Origin: an uncultured Prevotellaceae bacterium
GTDB lineage: Bacteria; Bacteroidota; Bacteroidia; Bacteroidales; Bacteroidaceae
Direction of reading: 5' to 3'
Assembly: GCA_902792635.1 (NCBI GenBank)
Contig: CADBAG010000006.1
Coordinates: forward strand, 1 to 64,000
DNA: 64,000 nucleotides
Positions 35,240 through 50,213 of this stretch are shown piece after piece. The stretch's first letter is position 1. Every line of letters begins with the position of its first letter. The notes beneath the pieces were generated by a model. It saw only the letters and a list, made by a program, of their open reading frames with translations. It did no database searches and had not been told where the DNA came from. The position numbers were made by a program, and so were the translations under genes.

Positions 35240-37847
35240 AACTGCCTTAAGAAATAAGTTATTGTACCTCGCGCTCCTTGTCTTGCCTTGGCATGTTGCA
35301 CAGGCGCAGCGGATCGTGACGCAGGCAACGGACCCGGACGGGCGCGTTGCCTTTGCCAAGGAGTATCTTGCACGGAAGATCAGCGATGCAGGGATTAAGG
35401 GCAATGCTCAGAAGATCGTGCTCCGACTGGCAAAAGACACTACAGGCTTGAAGCACGAGGGCTTTAGGATCCTTACGAAGAAGCAAACACTGACTATTGA
35501 GGGAAAAGACCCGTCGGGTATCCTCTATGGATGTAGTGAGCTTGCCGACTGGGCCGCACTCCACCACAATCTTAATATCCCGTCAACAACCCAGAACCCC
35601 GGCATGGTGCTACGCGGCACGTGTGTCGGTTTGCAGAAGACGACTTACCTGCCCGGCCATCAGGTCTATGAGTATCCTTACACCCCCGAGAACTTCCCGT
35701 GGTTCTATGACAAGGCGCTGTGGACGCGTTACCTCGACATGCTCGTCGACAACAAGATGAACACGCTCTATCTCTGGAACGGTCATCCGTTCGCCTCCCT
35801 CGTGCGCCTGAAGGATTATCCTTTCGCCGTGGAGGTCGACAGTGCCACGTTTCATAAGAACCAGGAGATGTACGACTTCCTCACGCGGGAAGCGGGACGT
35901 CGCGGCATCGAGGTCATACAGATGTTCTATAACATCATCGTCTCCAAGCCTTTCGCCGACCATTACGGCATCAAGACGCAGGACCGTCACCGGCCTATCA
36001 CACCGTTGCTGAGTGACTATACGCGCAAGAGCATCGCCGCCTTCATCGAGCGTTATCCGCATGTCGGCCTCCTTGTCTGTCTCGGTGAGGCCATGGATAC
36101 CTATGAGGATGATGTGGAGTGGATGACGAAGACCATCATTCCCGGTGTCAAGGACGGGTTGCGAGCCCTCGGACGGACCGATGAGCCGCCGATCCTGCTG
36201 CGTGCCCACGACACCGACTGTAAGGCGGTGATGAAAGCGGCACTGCCTCTCTACCACAACCTCTATACGATGCACAAATACAATGGCGAGAGTTTGACGA
36301 CCTACCAGCCGCGGGGCCCGTGGAGCGAGATGCACCGCGAGCTCGCCGCCTTGGGGAGCACACATATTAGTAATGTACATATCCTTGCCAACCTCGAGCC
36401 GTGGCGGTGGGGAGCCCCCGACTTCGTGCGCCGCTGTGTCATCGCCATGCACGATGTCCATCAAGCCAATGGTCTCCATCTCTATCCCCAGGCGAGCTAC
36501 TGGGACTGGCCCTATACGGCTGACGAGATCCATGGAGCGCATGGGGCGACACGCGAACTGCAGCTCGACCGTGACTGGCCGTGGTATAAGGAATGGGGAC
36601 GGTATGCCTGGAACTGCCGGCGCGACTCCACCGAGGAGCGTACTTACTGGGCCGTGACCTTCGGCCGTTATTACGACTGTGGCGAGGCGGTCGGAGACAG
36701 TATCTGTAAAGCTTATGACGAGAGCGGGGAGATAGCGCCGAAGCTGTTGCGTAACTTTGGCATCACGGAGGGTAATAGGCAGACGTTGCTCCTCGGTATG
36801 AAGATCAGTCAGCTCGTCAATCCGAAGAAATACACGATGTATTACGGGTTCCGCGAGAGTTGCGGACCGGGCAACGAACAGCCGCTCGACATCATCCGGC
36901 AGTGTGAGCGTCACGGAGATCTTGCCGTCCATGCCATCGATGCGGTTGCAGACAAGATTGGCGCGCACGATGATGAGTTCCGCCGTCTTCAGAACGACAT
37001 GCATTGTTATCGGCTCTTCGCCTATTCCTTTGCGGCGAAGGTGCGGGCTGCCGAGCATGTGCTGACTTATAATAAGAACAAGGATATCAATGAGCTTAAG
37101 GCTGCTGTGCCGCTCCTCGAAGAGAGTCAGCGCTACTACCGTCGGCTCATCGCCCTGACCGACACGACCTATCTCTATGCCAACAGTATGCAGACGGCGC
37201 AGCGACGCATCCCTATAGGGGGCGACAACGGGAAGTTCAAACACTGGCGTGAGCTCTATCCCGTCTATCAGCAGGAGCTCGACAACCTCAAGAAGAACAT
37301 CGCGGTGTTGGAGAAGGGACCGGTTGAGAAGGCAAAGGCTAAAAAGGCTTCTATAAAGAGGTCATCGCAAGCCATTATCACCCAACACTTATCACCCACC
37401 ACCCGCCTTACTGTTGGCGCCCGTCTCTTCAGTGACCTCGACAGTACCGTCGTCGCCCTTGCCCCGGAGATAGAAGGCATGCAGGCGATGGTTGTCAACA
37501 GTGGGGCTCAGTGCAAAGCGGCGCAGCAGGTCGTCTTCGACTGTCGCGACTCCGTGTCTCTGCTCGTTGGCTACTTCCGCGATGACCAGATCAAATATGC
37601 CAAGGCGCCGAAGTTGGAGACCGACGCCTCAGCCAACGACTATGGTCAGGCGGAGCCGCTCCTCGTCTCTGCCTTGCAGATCAACGGCATGCCGCAGGTC
37701 AACGTCCATGCTTACCATTTCGGCCCCGGCCATCATGAGCTCCTGCTGCCGAAAGGCATCGTGCTTGTCCTCGGTGCCACGACGGATAAGATCAAACCGC
37801 GTGATGCAGGGCTCACGGGGCAGGCGGCAGACTGGATGTTCTATTAG
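35232..37847 (+). CDS. GH138-like alpha-D-galacturonidase
   Basis: 871-residue exported enzyme. The frame extends back to 34953 inside the previous gene, but the ATG at 35232 gives a signal peptide (LYLALLVLPWHVAQAQ). An N-terminal alpha/beta domain (about 27-125, with SGILYGCSELADW) resembles that of GH20/GH67 enzymes; a TIM barrel follows (WTRYLDMLVDNKMNTLYLWNG). Glu286 in VCLGEAMDTYEDD and Glu353 in KYNGESLTTYQ are 67 residues apart, the same as Glu294/Glu361, the acid/base and nucleophile I recall for BT0997, founder of GH138. BT0997 cleaves GalA-alpha-1,2-Rha in RG-II chain A and is encoded next to the GH137-GH2 protein BT0996, as here. The assignment rests on remembered residues and gene order, not on an alignment. 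Confidence 0.75.
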   Translation: MNKTALRNKLLYLALLVLPWHVAQAQRIVTQATDPDGRVAFAKEYLARKISDAGIKGNAQKIVLRLAKDTTGLKHEGFRILTKKQTLTIEGKDPSGILYGCSELADWAALHHNLNIPSTTQNPGMVLRGTCVGLQKTTYLPGHQVYEYPYTPENFPWFYDKALWTRYLDMLVDNKMNTLYLWNGHPFASLVRLKDYPFAVEVDSATFHKNQEMYDFLTREAGRRGIEVIQMFYNIIVSKPFADHYGIKTQDRHRPITPLLSDYTRKSIAAFIERYPHVGLLVCLGEAMDTYEDDVEWMTKTIIPGVKDGLRALGRTDEPPILLRAHDTDCKAVMKAALPLYHNLYTMHKYNGESLTTYQPRGPWSEMHRELAALGSTHISNVHILANLEPWRWGAPDFVRRCVIAMHDVHQANGLHLYPQASYWDWPYTADEIHGAHGATRELQLDRDWPWYKEWGRYAWNCRRDSTEERTYWAVTFGRYYDCGEAVGDSICKAYDESGEIAPKLLRNFGITEGNRQTLLLGMKISQLVNPKKYTMYYGFRESCGPGNEQPLDIIRQCERHGDLAVHAIDAVADKIGAHDDEFRRLQNDMHCYRLFAYSFAAKVRAAEHVLTYNKNKDINELKAAVPLLEESQRYYRRLIALTDTTYLYANSMQTAQRRIPIGGDNGKFKHWRELYPVYQQELDNLKKNIAVLEKGPVEKAKAKKASIKRSSQAIITQHLSPTTRLTVGARLFSDLDSTVVALAPEIEGMQAMVVNSGAQCKAAQQVVFDCRDSVSLLVGYFRDDQIKYAKAPKLETDASANDYGQAEPLLVSALQINGMPQVNVHAYHFGPGHHELLLPKGIVLVLGATTDKIKPRDAGLTGQAADWMFY

Positions 37848-37896
37848 TGTAGCGTTGTGTATGCAGTCACATCGTGACTGCCAAAAAAGGAAATTC

Positions 37897-40800
37897 ATGA
37901 GATACATATTCTTGCTTTGCTTCCTTCTCCTCTCTCGGTCGCTCGCTGCTGTGACCCCGGCGAGGATGGAGGCGATCTATCAAGAGGTGCGGACACCGTA
38001 CAAATACGGTCTGGTTGTGGCGCCTCAGGACAACCGGCATAAGATAGACTGTCCGACGGTCTACCGCCTCCATGGCCGATGGTTCATGACTTATGTCTGC
38101 TATAATGGCAAGGACGGGCTCGACGGCCGCGGCTATGAGACGTGGCTCGCCTCCTCCGACGACCTCCTCCACTGGAAGACGCTCGGACGGGTGCTGTCCT
38201 ACCGCGACGAGGGCTGGGACATGAACCAGCGGGGCGGCTTCCCGTCGCTCATCAACTGGCAGTGGGGCGGTGCCTATGCACCGAAGCGATATAAGGGACG
38301 TTACTGGATGACGTATATCGGCGGACACGGCACAGGCTACGAGGCAGTGCGCGAACCGTTGAATATCGGACTGGCATGGACGAAGCATTCGCCCGACAAC
38401 GCGCAAGAATGGCAGACCCTTGAAAGGCCGTTGCTCAGTATCCATGACAAGGATGTGCAATGGTGGGAGAAGCTCGTGCAGTATAAGAGCACCGTCTATG
38501 AGGACCGGCGCCGCACACTCGGCCACCGTTTCGTGATGTTCTACAATGCCGGAGGTGTCAACCCCGCCAACGGTCTCAAGGCAGAGCGTATCGGCATTGC
38601 GCTCTCCGATGACATGCGTCACTGGCAGCGCTATGCCGGCAACCCCGTCTTCGCCCAGGAGGCAGCAGGTATCATCACGGGTGACGCGCAGATCGTCGAC
38701 ATGGGCGACTGCTATGTCATGTTCTATTTCTCCGCTTATGACCCGACGCGTCGGTACCATGCTTACAACACCTTTGCTGTCAGCACTGACCTCATCCACT
38801 GGGAGAAATGGAAAGGTGCGGATCTTATCATCCCTTCCAAACCTTACGATGACCTCTTTGCCCATAAGAGTTATGTGATCAAACACGACGACATCGTCTA
38901 CCATTATTATTGTGCCGTGAACAAAGCGGGACAGCGTGGCATCGCCGTGGCGACGAGTGAGCCCCTCGGCCGTTCCTCCGTTCGTTTCCCCGCCCCTGAA
39001 GTCTCCGACAAACGTCAGGTCACGAGTCTCGACAAAGGCTGGACGGTCCGTTTCCTGCATACGAACCACGATGACCTCCTGCCGTGGAAACAGAAAGACA
39101 ATGTCACGATACCCAATAACCTCGACGACTATTATGGTTACTTGCAGCAGAGACATGGTAACCTCCACGGCTCTGCCGTCTACTCGCGACCGTTGAACAT
39201 CCATCTGCAGCCGGGCAAGCGTTATTTCCTGTTCTTCGAAGGTGTCGGCACCTATGCCACCCTCAAAATCAATGGACAGGCTTGGCCGCGCCGCATCGTG
39301 GGCCGGACGACCTGGACGGTGGATATCACTCAAGCCCTTCGCGACGGGAGCAATGATCTTGAGGTCCTTGTCGACCACCCGTCGATGATCACCGATGCAC
39401 CGTGGGTCTGTGGCGGATGTTCCTCGGAGTGGGGCTTCTCTGAAGGCAGTCAGCCTTTCGGCATCTTCCGTCCCGTGAGTCTCGTCGTCACCGATGAGGT
39501 GCGCGTGGAACCGTTTGGTGTCCATGTCTGGAGCAATGAGGCATGCGACTCCGTCTTCATCGACACAGAGGTGAAAAACTATGGCGCATCGGCGGCAACC
39601 TTCTCCTTGGTCAATAAGCTCAACGACGCTGATGGCAAAACATTCCTGCGACTCACGGAGAAGGTGACGTTGGCCCCTGGTGAGACACGTATCCTTCATC
39701 AGCAGCAAGCTGTCGGCAAGTCCCATCGCTGGTCTCCCGACGATCCAACTCTCTATACCCTCGCCACGATGATCAAACGGAGTGGGGCAACGACGGACCT
39801 GACGAACACTGCGTTCGGCTTCCGTACCTTGTCGTGGCCCCAGACGCGGACAAAGGACGACTATCCGGGACAGTTCCTCATCAATGGCAAGCCGTTCTTC
39901 ATCAATGGCACATGCGATTACGAGCATCTCTTCGGACAGAGTCATGCCTTCTCGCATGAAGAGATAGCGGCGCGTGTCAAATGGATGCGCTTGGCAGGGT
40001 TCAACGCTTTCCGTGAGGCCCATCAGCCGCATAACCTCTATTATCAACAGTTGTTCGACGAGCAGGGCATCCCGTTCTGGAGTCAGTTCTCTGCCCATAT
40101 CTGGTACGACACACCCGCTTTCCGTGAACATTTCAAGCAACTGCTCCGGCAGTATATCCGGGAGCGCCGCAACTCCCCGAGCATCATCCTCTGGGGCTTG
40201 CAGAACGAGAGCGTACTGCCGAAGGAGTTTGCCGAGGAGTGCACGCAGATCATCCGCGAGATGGATCCCACAGCCTCACGTCAGCGCCTCGTCACGACGT
40301 GTAATGGTGGGGAGGGCACCGACTGGAACGTTATTCAGAACTGGAGCGGCACCTATGGCGGCGATCCGAACCATTATGGTGAGGAACTGAAGAGCAGTAA
40401 AGAACTTCTCAATGGCGAATATGGTGCCTGGCGCATCTTGGGTCTGCATGGCAAAGACCGACAGTCGGAGGAGAGTGCCATGCGACTGCTCGCCACGAAG
40501 GTGACGCAGGCTGAGCGCGTGCGCGACAGTGTCTGTGGTCATTTCCAGTGGCTCCTCGTCTCCCATGAGAACCCCGGACGCGTGCAGCCCGATGAGAGTG
40601 TGCGGCGCATCGACAAGGTAGGGCCGTTCAACCACAAGGGACTCCTCTCGCCATGGGAACAGCCGACAGAGGCTTGGTACTGGTACCGCGACCATGAGCT
40701 ACATGCTGTCCGCGATACGCTGACACCGACGTCGGCCGATCACCGCCATGACCTCCTGAAGCCTGCAGACAACTGGCGCTATCTCTACCGTGTCAACTGT

Positions 40801-41763
40801 GGGGGCGACGACTATACCGACTCGTATGGTAACCGTTGGATGCGCGACGACACGTTATTCTCTACTTCCTGGGCGCAGCGTTTCCATCGCTGTCCGTGGC
40901 TGGCGAGCCAAGGCATCATCGACGGGCGCATTCATGGAGCCGGTGGAGCAAATGGAAACAATGATGCCACGCTCTTCCGTTTCTTCCGATGGGGCCGGCA
41001 TGCATTGACCTATCATTTCTCACTCGTAGATAATAACGATCGGGGAGCAATGCTTGCTGCCGACACGAGTTTGTGCCGTGTAGAGCTCTATTTTGCGGAA
41101 CCGTGGATAGGTGCACGCTATGGCGCTGCCATCGATGGTGAGGACATGCGCATCTTTAGTGTAGCTGTCAACGACTCCGTTGTGCTGCCCGATGTCGACC
41201 TGTGGGCGGAGAGCGGATATGCCGGTGCCACGAAGAAGGTCGTTTATGTCCGGCCGCGCAACGGAAAGATCACGATCTCGTTCCCCGATGTCAAGGTCGG
41301 GGAGGCAGTCATCTCTGCCGTTGCCGTGGCTGTGCCGCGAGCCAACAAGACGGCTTGGTGCGTGCTTGAGCTCGCACCTCTGCCCGAGGGCGAGTCACTG
41401 ACGAAACTCTTTACCGACACGGTAGCGCGACTGCCAAAGTCGGAGTTGCCCGTGGAGCCCTCGCCCTCGGTCTCTTATCAGCCTACAGCTCCGGGACAGT
41501 GGATGATCTGCCCGGGTGTGGCGAAGGTCTATGCCTTACGGTTCCGTTATCAGAACAAGACGGGGAAGAGCCAGACATTACGGCTCCGCCTCACCGACAG
41601 TAAAGGCTTGACGCTCATTGACCGCCCCATGCTCTTCCCGCCGACACCGAGCAAGTGGAAATGGGTGAGTACCGTCACCGACAGTCAGATCAACGCCGGA
41701 CAATACCGTGTGACCGTCGACTCTCAGAAAGATATCATCTTTGACAAGTTAGAGATCCAATGA
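37897..41763 (+). CDS. GH137-GH2 bifunctional enzyme (BT0996-like)
   Basis: 1288-residue exported fusion; the frame is open back to 37492 but the ATG at 37897 opens the signal peptide (FLLCFLLLSRSLA). Residues about 20-370 form a five-bladed propeller (KIDCPTVYRLHGRWFMTYVCYNG broken as KIDCPTVYRLHGRW then FMTYV; GYETWLASSDDLLHWK). Glu149 and Glu230 are 81 residues apart, the same as Glu159/Glu240 remembered for the GH137 beta-L-arabinofuranosidase domain of BT0996. From about 375 comes a GH2 enzyme: jelly roll, Ig domain, barrel with acid/base in ILWGLQNESVL (about 770) and nucleophile in LNGEYGAW (about 841), then a malectin-like domain. In BT0996 the GH2 half is a beta-glucuronidase of RG-II chain A. 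The 49-bp gap before it contains a short CAGTCACATCGTGACTG palindrome. Confidence 0.8.
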   Translation: MRYIFLLCFLLLSRSLAAVTPARMEAIYQEVRTPYKYGLVVAPQDNRHKIDCPTVYRLHGRWFMTYVCYNGKDGLDGRGYETWLASSDDLLHWKTLGRVLSYRDEGWDMNQRGGFPSLINWQWGGAYAPKRYKGRYWMTYIGGHGTGYEAVREPLNIGLAWTKHSPDNAQEWQTLERPLLSIHDKDVQWWEKLVQYKSTVYEDRRRTLGHRFVMFYNAGGVNPANGLKAERIGIALSDDMRHWQRYAGNPVFAQEAAGIITGDAQIVDMGDCYVMFYFSAYDPTRRYHAYNTFAVSTDLIHWEKWKGADLIIPSKPYDDLFAHKSYVIKHDDIVYHYYCAVNKAGQRGIAVATSEPLGRSSVRFPAPEVSDKRQVTSLDKGWTVRFLHTNHDDLLPWKQKDNVTIPNNLDDYYGYLQQRHGNLHGSAVYSRPLNIHLQPGKRYFLFFEGVGTYATLKINGQAWPRRIVGRTTWTVDITQALRDGSNDLEVLVDHPSMITDAPWVCGGCSSEWGFSEGSQPFGIFRPVSLVVTDEVRVEPFGVHVWSNEACDSVFIDTEVKNYGASAATFSLVNKLNDADGKTFLRLTEKVTLAPGETRILHQQQAVGKSHRWSPDDPTLYTLATMIKRSGATTDLTNTAFGFRTLSWPQTRTKDDYPGQFLINGKPFFINGTCDYEHLFGQSHAFSHEEIAARVKWMRLAGFNAFREAHQPHNLYYQQLFDEQGIPFWSQFSAHIWYDTPAFREHFKQLLRQYIRERRNSPSIILWGLQNESVLPKEFAEECTQIIREMDPTASRQRLVTTCNGGEGTDWNVIQNWSGTYGGDPNHYGEELKSSKELLNGEYGAWRILGLHGKDRQSEESAMRLLATKVTQAERVRDSVCGHFQWLLVSHENPGRVQPDESVRRIDKVGPFNHKGLLSPWEQPTEAWYWYRDHELHAVRDTLTPTSADHRHDLLKPADNWRYLYRVNCGGDDYTDSYGNRWMRDDTLFSTSWAQRFHRCPWLASQGIIDGRIHGAGGANGNNDATLFRFFRWGRHALTYHFSLVDNNDRGAMLAADTSLCRVELYFAEPWIGARYGAAIDGEDMRIFSVAVNDSVVLPDVDLWAESGYAGATKKVVYVRPRNGKITISFPDVKVGEAVISAVAVAVPRANKTAWCVLELAPLPEGESLTKLFTDTVARLPKSELPVEPSPSVSYQPTAPGQWMICPGVAKVYALRFRYQNKTGKSQTLRLRLTDSKGLTLIDRPMLFPPTPSKWKWVSTVTDSQINAGQYRVTVDSQKDIIFDKLEIQ

Positions 41764-41786
41764 GTTTGCTTTTCTCACACGGATTC

Positions 41787-47812
<6,026 letters not shown>

Positions 47813-48565
47813 CTGGATGATCCTCAAGCGTCAGAAACTTGGGGAGTTCCAGTTGGCCCATGACATCGGTGCCGATGGCGTGGAGATGGATATGGGGCCA
47901 CTCGGTAAACGCGTGCTCTTTGACAACCGTTTCCGCAACGATGAGCAAGAAGTAGCGGTCTTTAAGCATAAGGCAGATAGTTTTGGTGTACAGATTGCCT
48001 CCATTGCCATGTCCGGCTTCTTCGCTCAAAGTTTCCTCACACGCCCCAACTACCGGGATCTGATCAACGATTGTCTTGCCACGATGCACAGCTTCGGAGC
48101 GAAGGTAGCGTTCCTGCCGTTGGGCGGGAGTGGAAAGGAGTGGATGAGTCCTGGCGCCGCCCATGACAGTATGGTCGTCCGGCTGCGTGTGGCAGGGCAG
48201 TTAGCAAGGCGCGCCGGTGTGGTCATCGGCATCCGCACGGCGCTGTCGGCCGAGGACGATGTCAGGCTGCTCGACGAGGTAGGCAGCAAAGGCATTCGTA
48301 TCTATTACAACTTCCAGGATGCTGCCGACAACCATCGCGACATCTGTCAGGAACTTAAGACTTTGGGCCGGAAGCGTATCGTACAGATCCATGCCAGCAA
48401 CACCGATGGTAAGCTCCTGCGCGACGACCCCGCCATTGACATGAAGGCGATCATCCAGACGCTCCGTGACATCGGGTGGAAAGGCTGGCTCATCGTCGAG
48501 CGTAGCAGGGATGCTGCGCGGGTGAGAGACGTGAAGTACAACTATGGTGCGAACGTTGCATATCT

Positions 48566-48690
48566 CCATGAAAGATTGAAAGATTGAAAAAATGAAAAAA
48601 TGAAAAAATGAAAGATTGAAAAAATGAAATAATGAAAGATTGAAAAAATGAAAAAATGAAAGATTGAAAAAATGAAATAATGAAAGATTA
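48566..48690. repeat. GAAAGATTGAAAAAATGAAA low-complexity array
   Basis: About 120 bp of GAAAGATTGAA and AAAAAATGAA units. The first units are the last codons and stop of the secreted TIM-barrel gene, so the array looks like an expansion of that gene end. It fills most of the gap before the surface lipoprotein gene; the remaining ~50 bp are AT-rich and probably hold the promoter, but no clear consensus stands out. Confidence 0.85.
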
Positions 48691-48743
48691 ACCATTAGGC
48701 GGAAACTTCAAAACAGAAAACTAATATAAAAACTTATAAGTAT

Positions 48744-50183
48744 ATGAAACAAACAATTCCTTTCCCAAGGCTTCGACTGGGCAGTGTTGTCACGCTGGCA
48801 TTGACAGCTTTCCTCGTCACAGCCTGTGCGGTAGACGGTTACGATGACAACGAACGGTTCACCACCGTCACGGGTCAGACCCTCGAATCGCCTGATGCCG
48901 ATGCTATCACTATCACTCCCGATGCCACGGGAGCCAAGCAGACCATCACGTGGCCCCTCGTCTCAGGTGCCGGTGGTTATCTCGTCTCCCTTTATGATGT
49001 CACGGATGATGCCAACCCCGTGACGGTCTTTGCCGACTCCCTCGTCGACGGCACGACACTCACGGTGAAGCGCGCAGAGGATACCAACTATAAGCTTGCG
49101 ATCAAGACCGCTGCCAACGAGAAAGCTAACAACAAAGGGTCGGAGACGCCGTCGGAGAAACTCTTCACGACATTCACATCGACCTTCGCTTCTATCCCTT
49201 CGGGAACGGACCTTACAGAATATTTCACAACCAATCCGGCACCGGCCGACTCTGCTTCTGTCGACCTCTGCTACGATCTTGAGGCGGGCGGGACCTATAC
49301 GATGTCGGGCGCACTCGAGCCGGGTCTGAACAAGATCACGTTGCGCTGCACGAACAAAAAGAACAAGCCGACGATCACCTTCACCGGTGACAAGGCTGGC
49401 TTCGTCGTCAATGCAGGCCTGACACTGAAGAATATCGATTTCGACTGCGCACAGTCGACGGCTCCTTTCATTGCCGGCGATGCCAGTCCGAAGGCAACGG
49501 AGGTCAGTGGTGCTTATGTCATCTACGACAAGTTGAATATTCAGAACTGTAAGATCGATAATCTCACCAACTACTTCTTCTACGACAATAAGAAGACATG
49601 GTATGTGGAGTATCTGATTGTCAACAACTGTCTCGTGCACCTCACACCCAACAAGACCTATGATGCTATTTTCTGGCTCAACAAAGGCCGTGGCAGTCTG
49701 CTCAACTTCACCGTCTCCAACTCTACGTTCTACGAGACCGGTGCCAACGACTACAAATATTTCTATCAGTGCGGTGGCCGTCCGAAGAACATCAAGTACG
49801 CGCTTGCCAATACCAACTATGAGAACTCGACGTTCTATCATGTAGCCTGGAACGGTCAGTGGGGCAACTACAATGGCCTCGCCGGACAGAGCACGTCCTA
49901 CTGGACGATGACCAACTGCATCTTCTACGACTGCAGTCCTTCCGGTGTGGCGCGCCGTTTCCTCGCAGGCCGTCAGAACCAGCCGACAGCTACATTCCTC
50001 AATAACACTTATATGCATAAGGATGGTACCTTCGATGATCCGACAGGCTATGACAATACCGGTACGGACATCAAAGCTGACCCGCAGTTCAAAGACCCGG
50101 AGAATGCCGACTTCACGATCTCCGGTACCTCACAGGTCAGTCTTGGTACGGGTGACCCACGCTGGCTCCCTACCACCAAATAA
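48744..50183 (+). CDS. Surface lipoprotein with fibronectin III-like and beta-helix domains (DUF4957/DUF5123-like)
   Basis: 479-residue predicted lipoprotein, lipobox LVTAC (Cys about 28). An N-terminal domain (about 50-150, ITWPLVSGAGGYLVSLYD) looks like fibronectin type III; the rest is a parallel beta-helix with short NCxI/NSTFY ladders (LTLKNIDFDCAQS, IQNCKIDNL, FTVSNSTFYETG, WTMTNCIFYDCS), the pattern of DUF4957/DUF5123 proteins, ending ADPQFKDPENADFTI. These are usually surface glycan-binding proteins encoded after SusD. Here it precedes susC by 30 bp, an inverted order. Probable role: binding pectin at the outer membrane. Confidence 0.82.
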   Translation: MKQTIPFPRLRLGSVVTLALTAFLVTACAVDGYDDNERFTTVTGQTLESPDADAITITPDATGAKQTITWPLVSGAGGYLVSLYDVTDDANPVTVFADSLVDGTTLTVKRAEDTNYKLAIKTAANEKANNKGSETPSEKLFTTFTSTFASIPSGTDLTEYFTTNPAPADSASVDLCYDLEAGGTYTMSGALEPGLNKITLRCTNKKNKPTITFTGDKAGFVVNAGLTLKNIDFDCAQSTAPFIAGDASPKATEVSGAYVIYDKLNIQNCKIDNLTNYFFYDNKKTWYVEYLIVNNCLVHLTPNKTYDAIFWLNKGRGSLLNFTVSNSTFYETGANDYKYFYQCGGRPKNIKYALANTNYENSTFYHVAWNGQWGNYNGLAGQSTSYWTMTNCIFYDCSPSGVARRFLAGRQNQPTATFLNNTYMHKDGTFDDPTGYDNTGTDIKADPQFKDPENADFTISGTSQVSLGTGDPRWLPTTK

Positions 50184-50213
50184 CATCCTTCCTTCTATTT
50201 AATCGAACAGACA

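Noticed and set aside
35610..37244. 544-codon open frame on the minus strand
   Set aside because: It lies wholly antisense to the GH138-like gene, has no signal or family motif, and reflects the G+C-rich codon use of the real gene.
37867..40140. 757-codon open frame on the minus strand
   Set aside because: Antisense to the GH137-GH2 gene, whose catalytic motifs, signal peptide and start are all clear. The antisense product has no recognisable domain.
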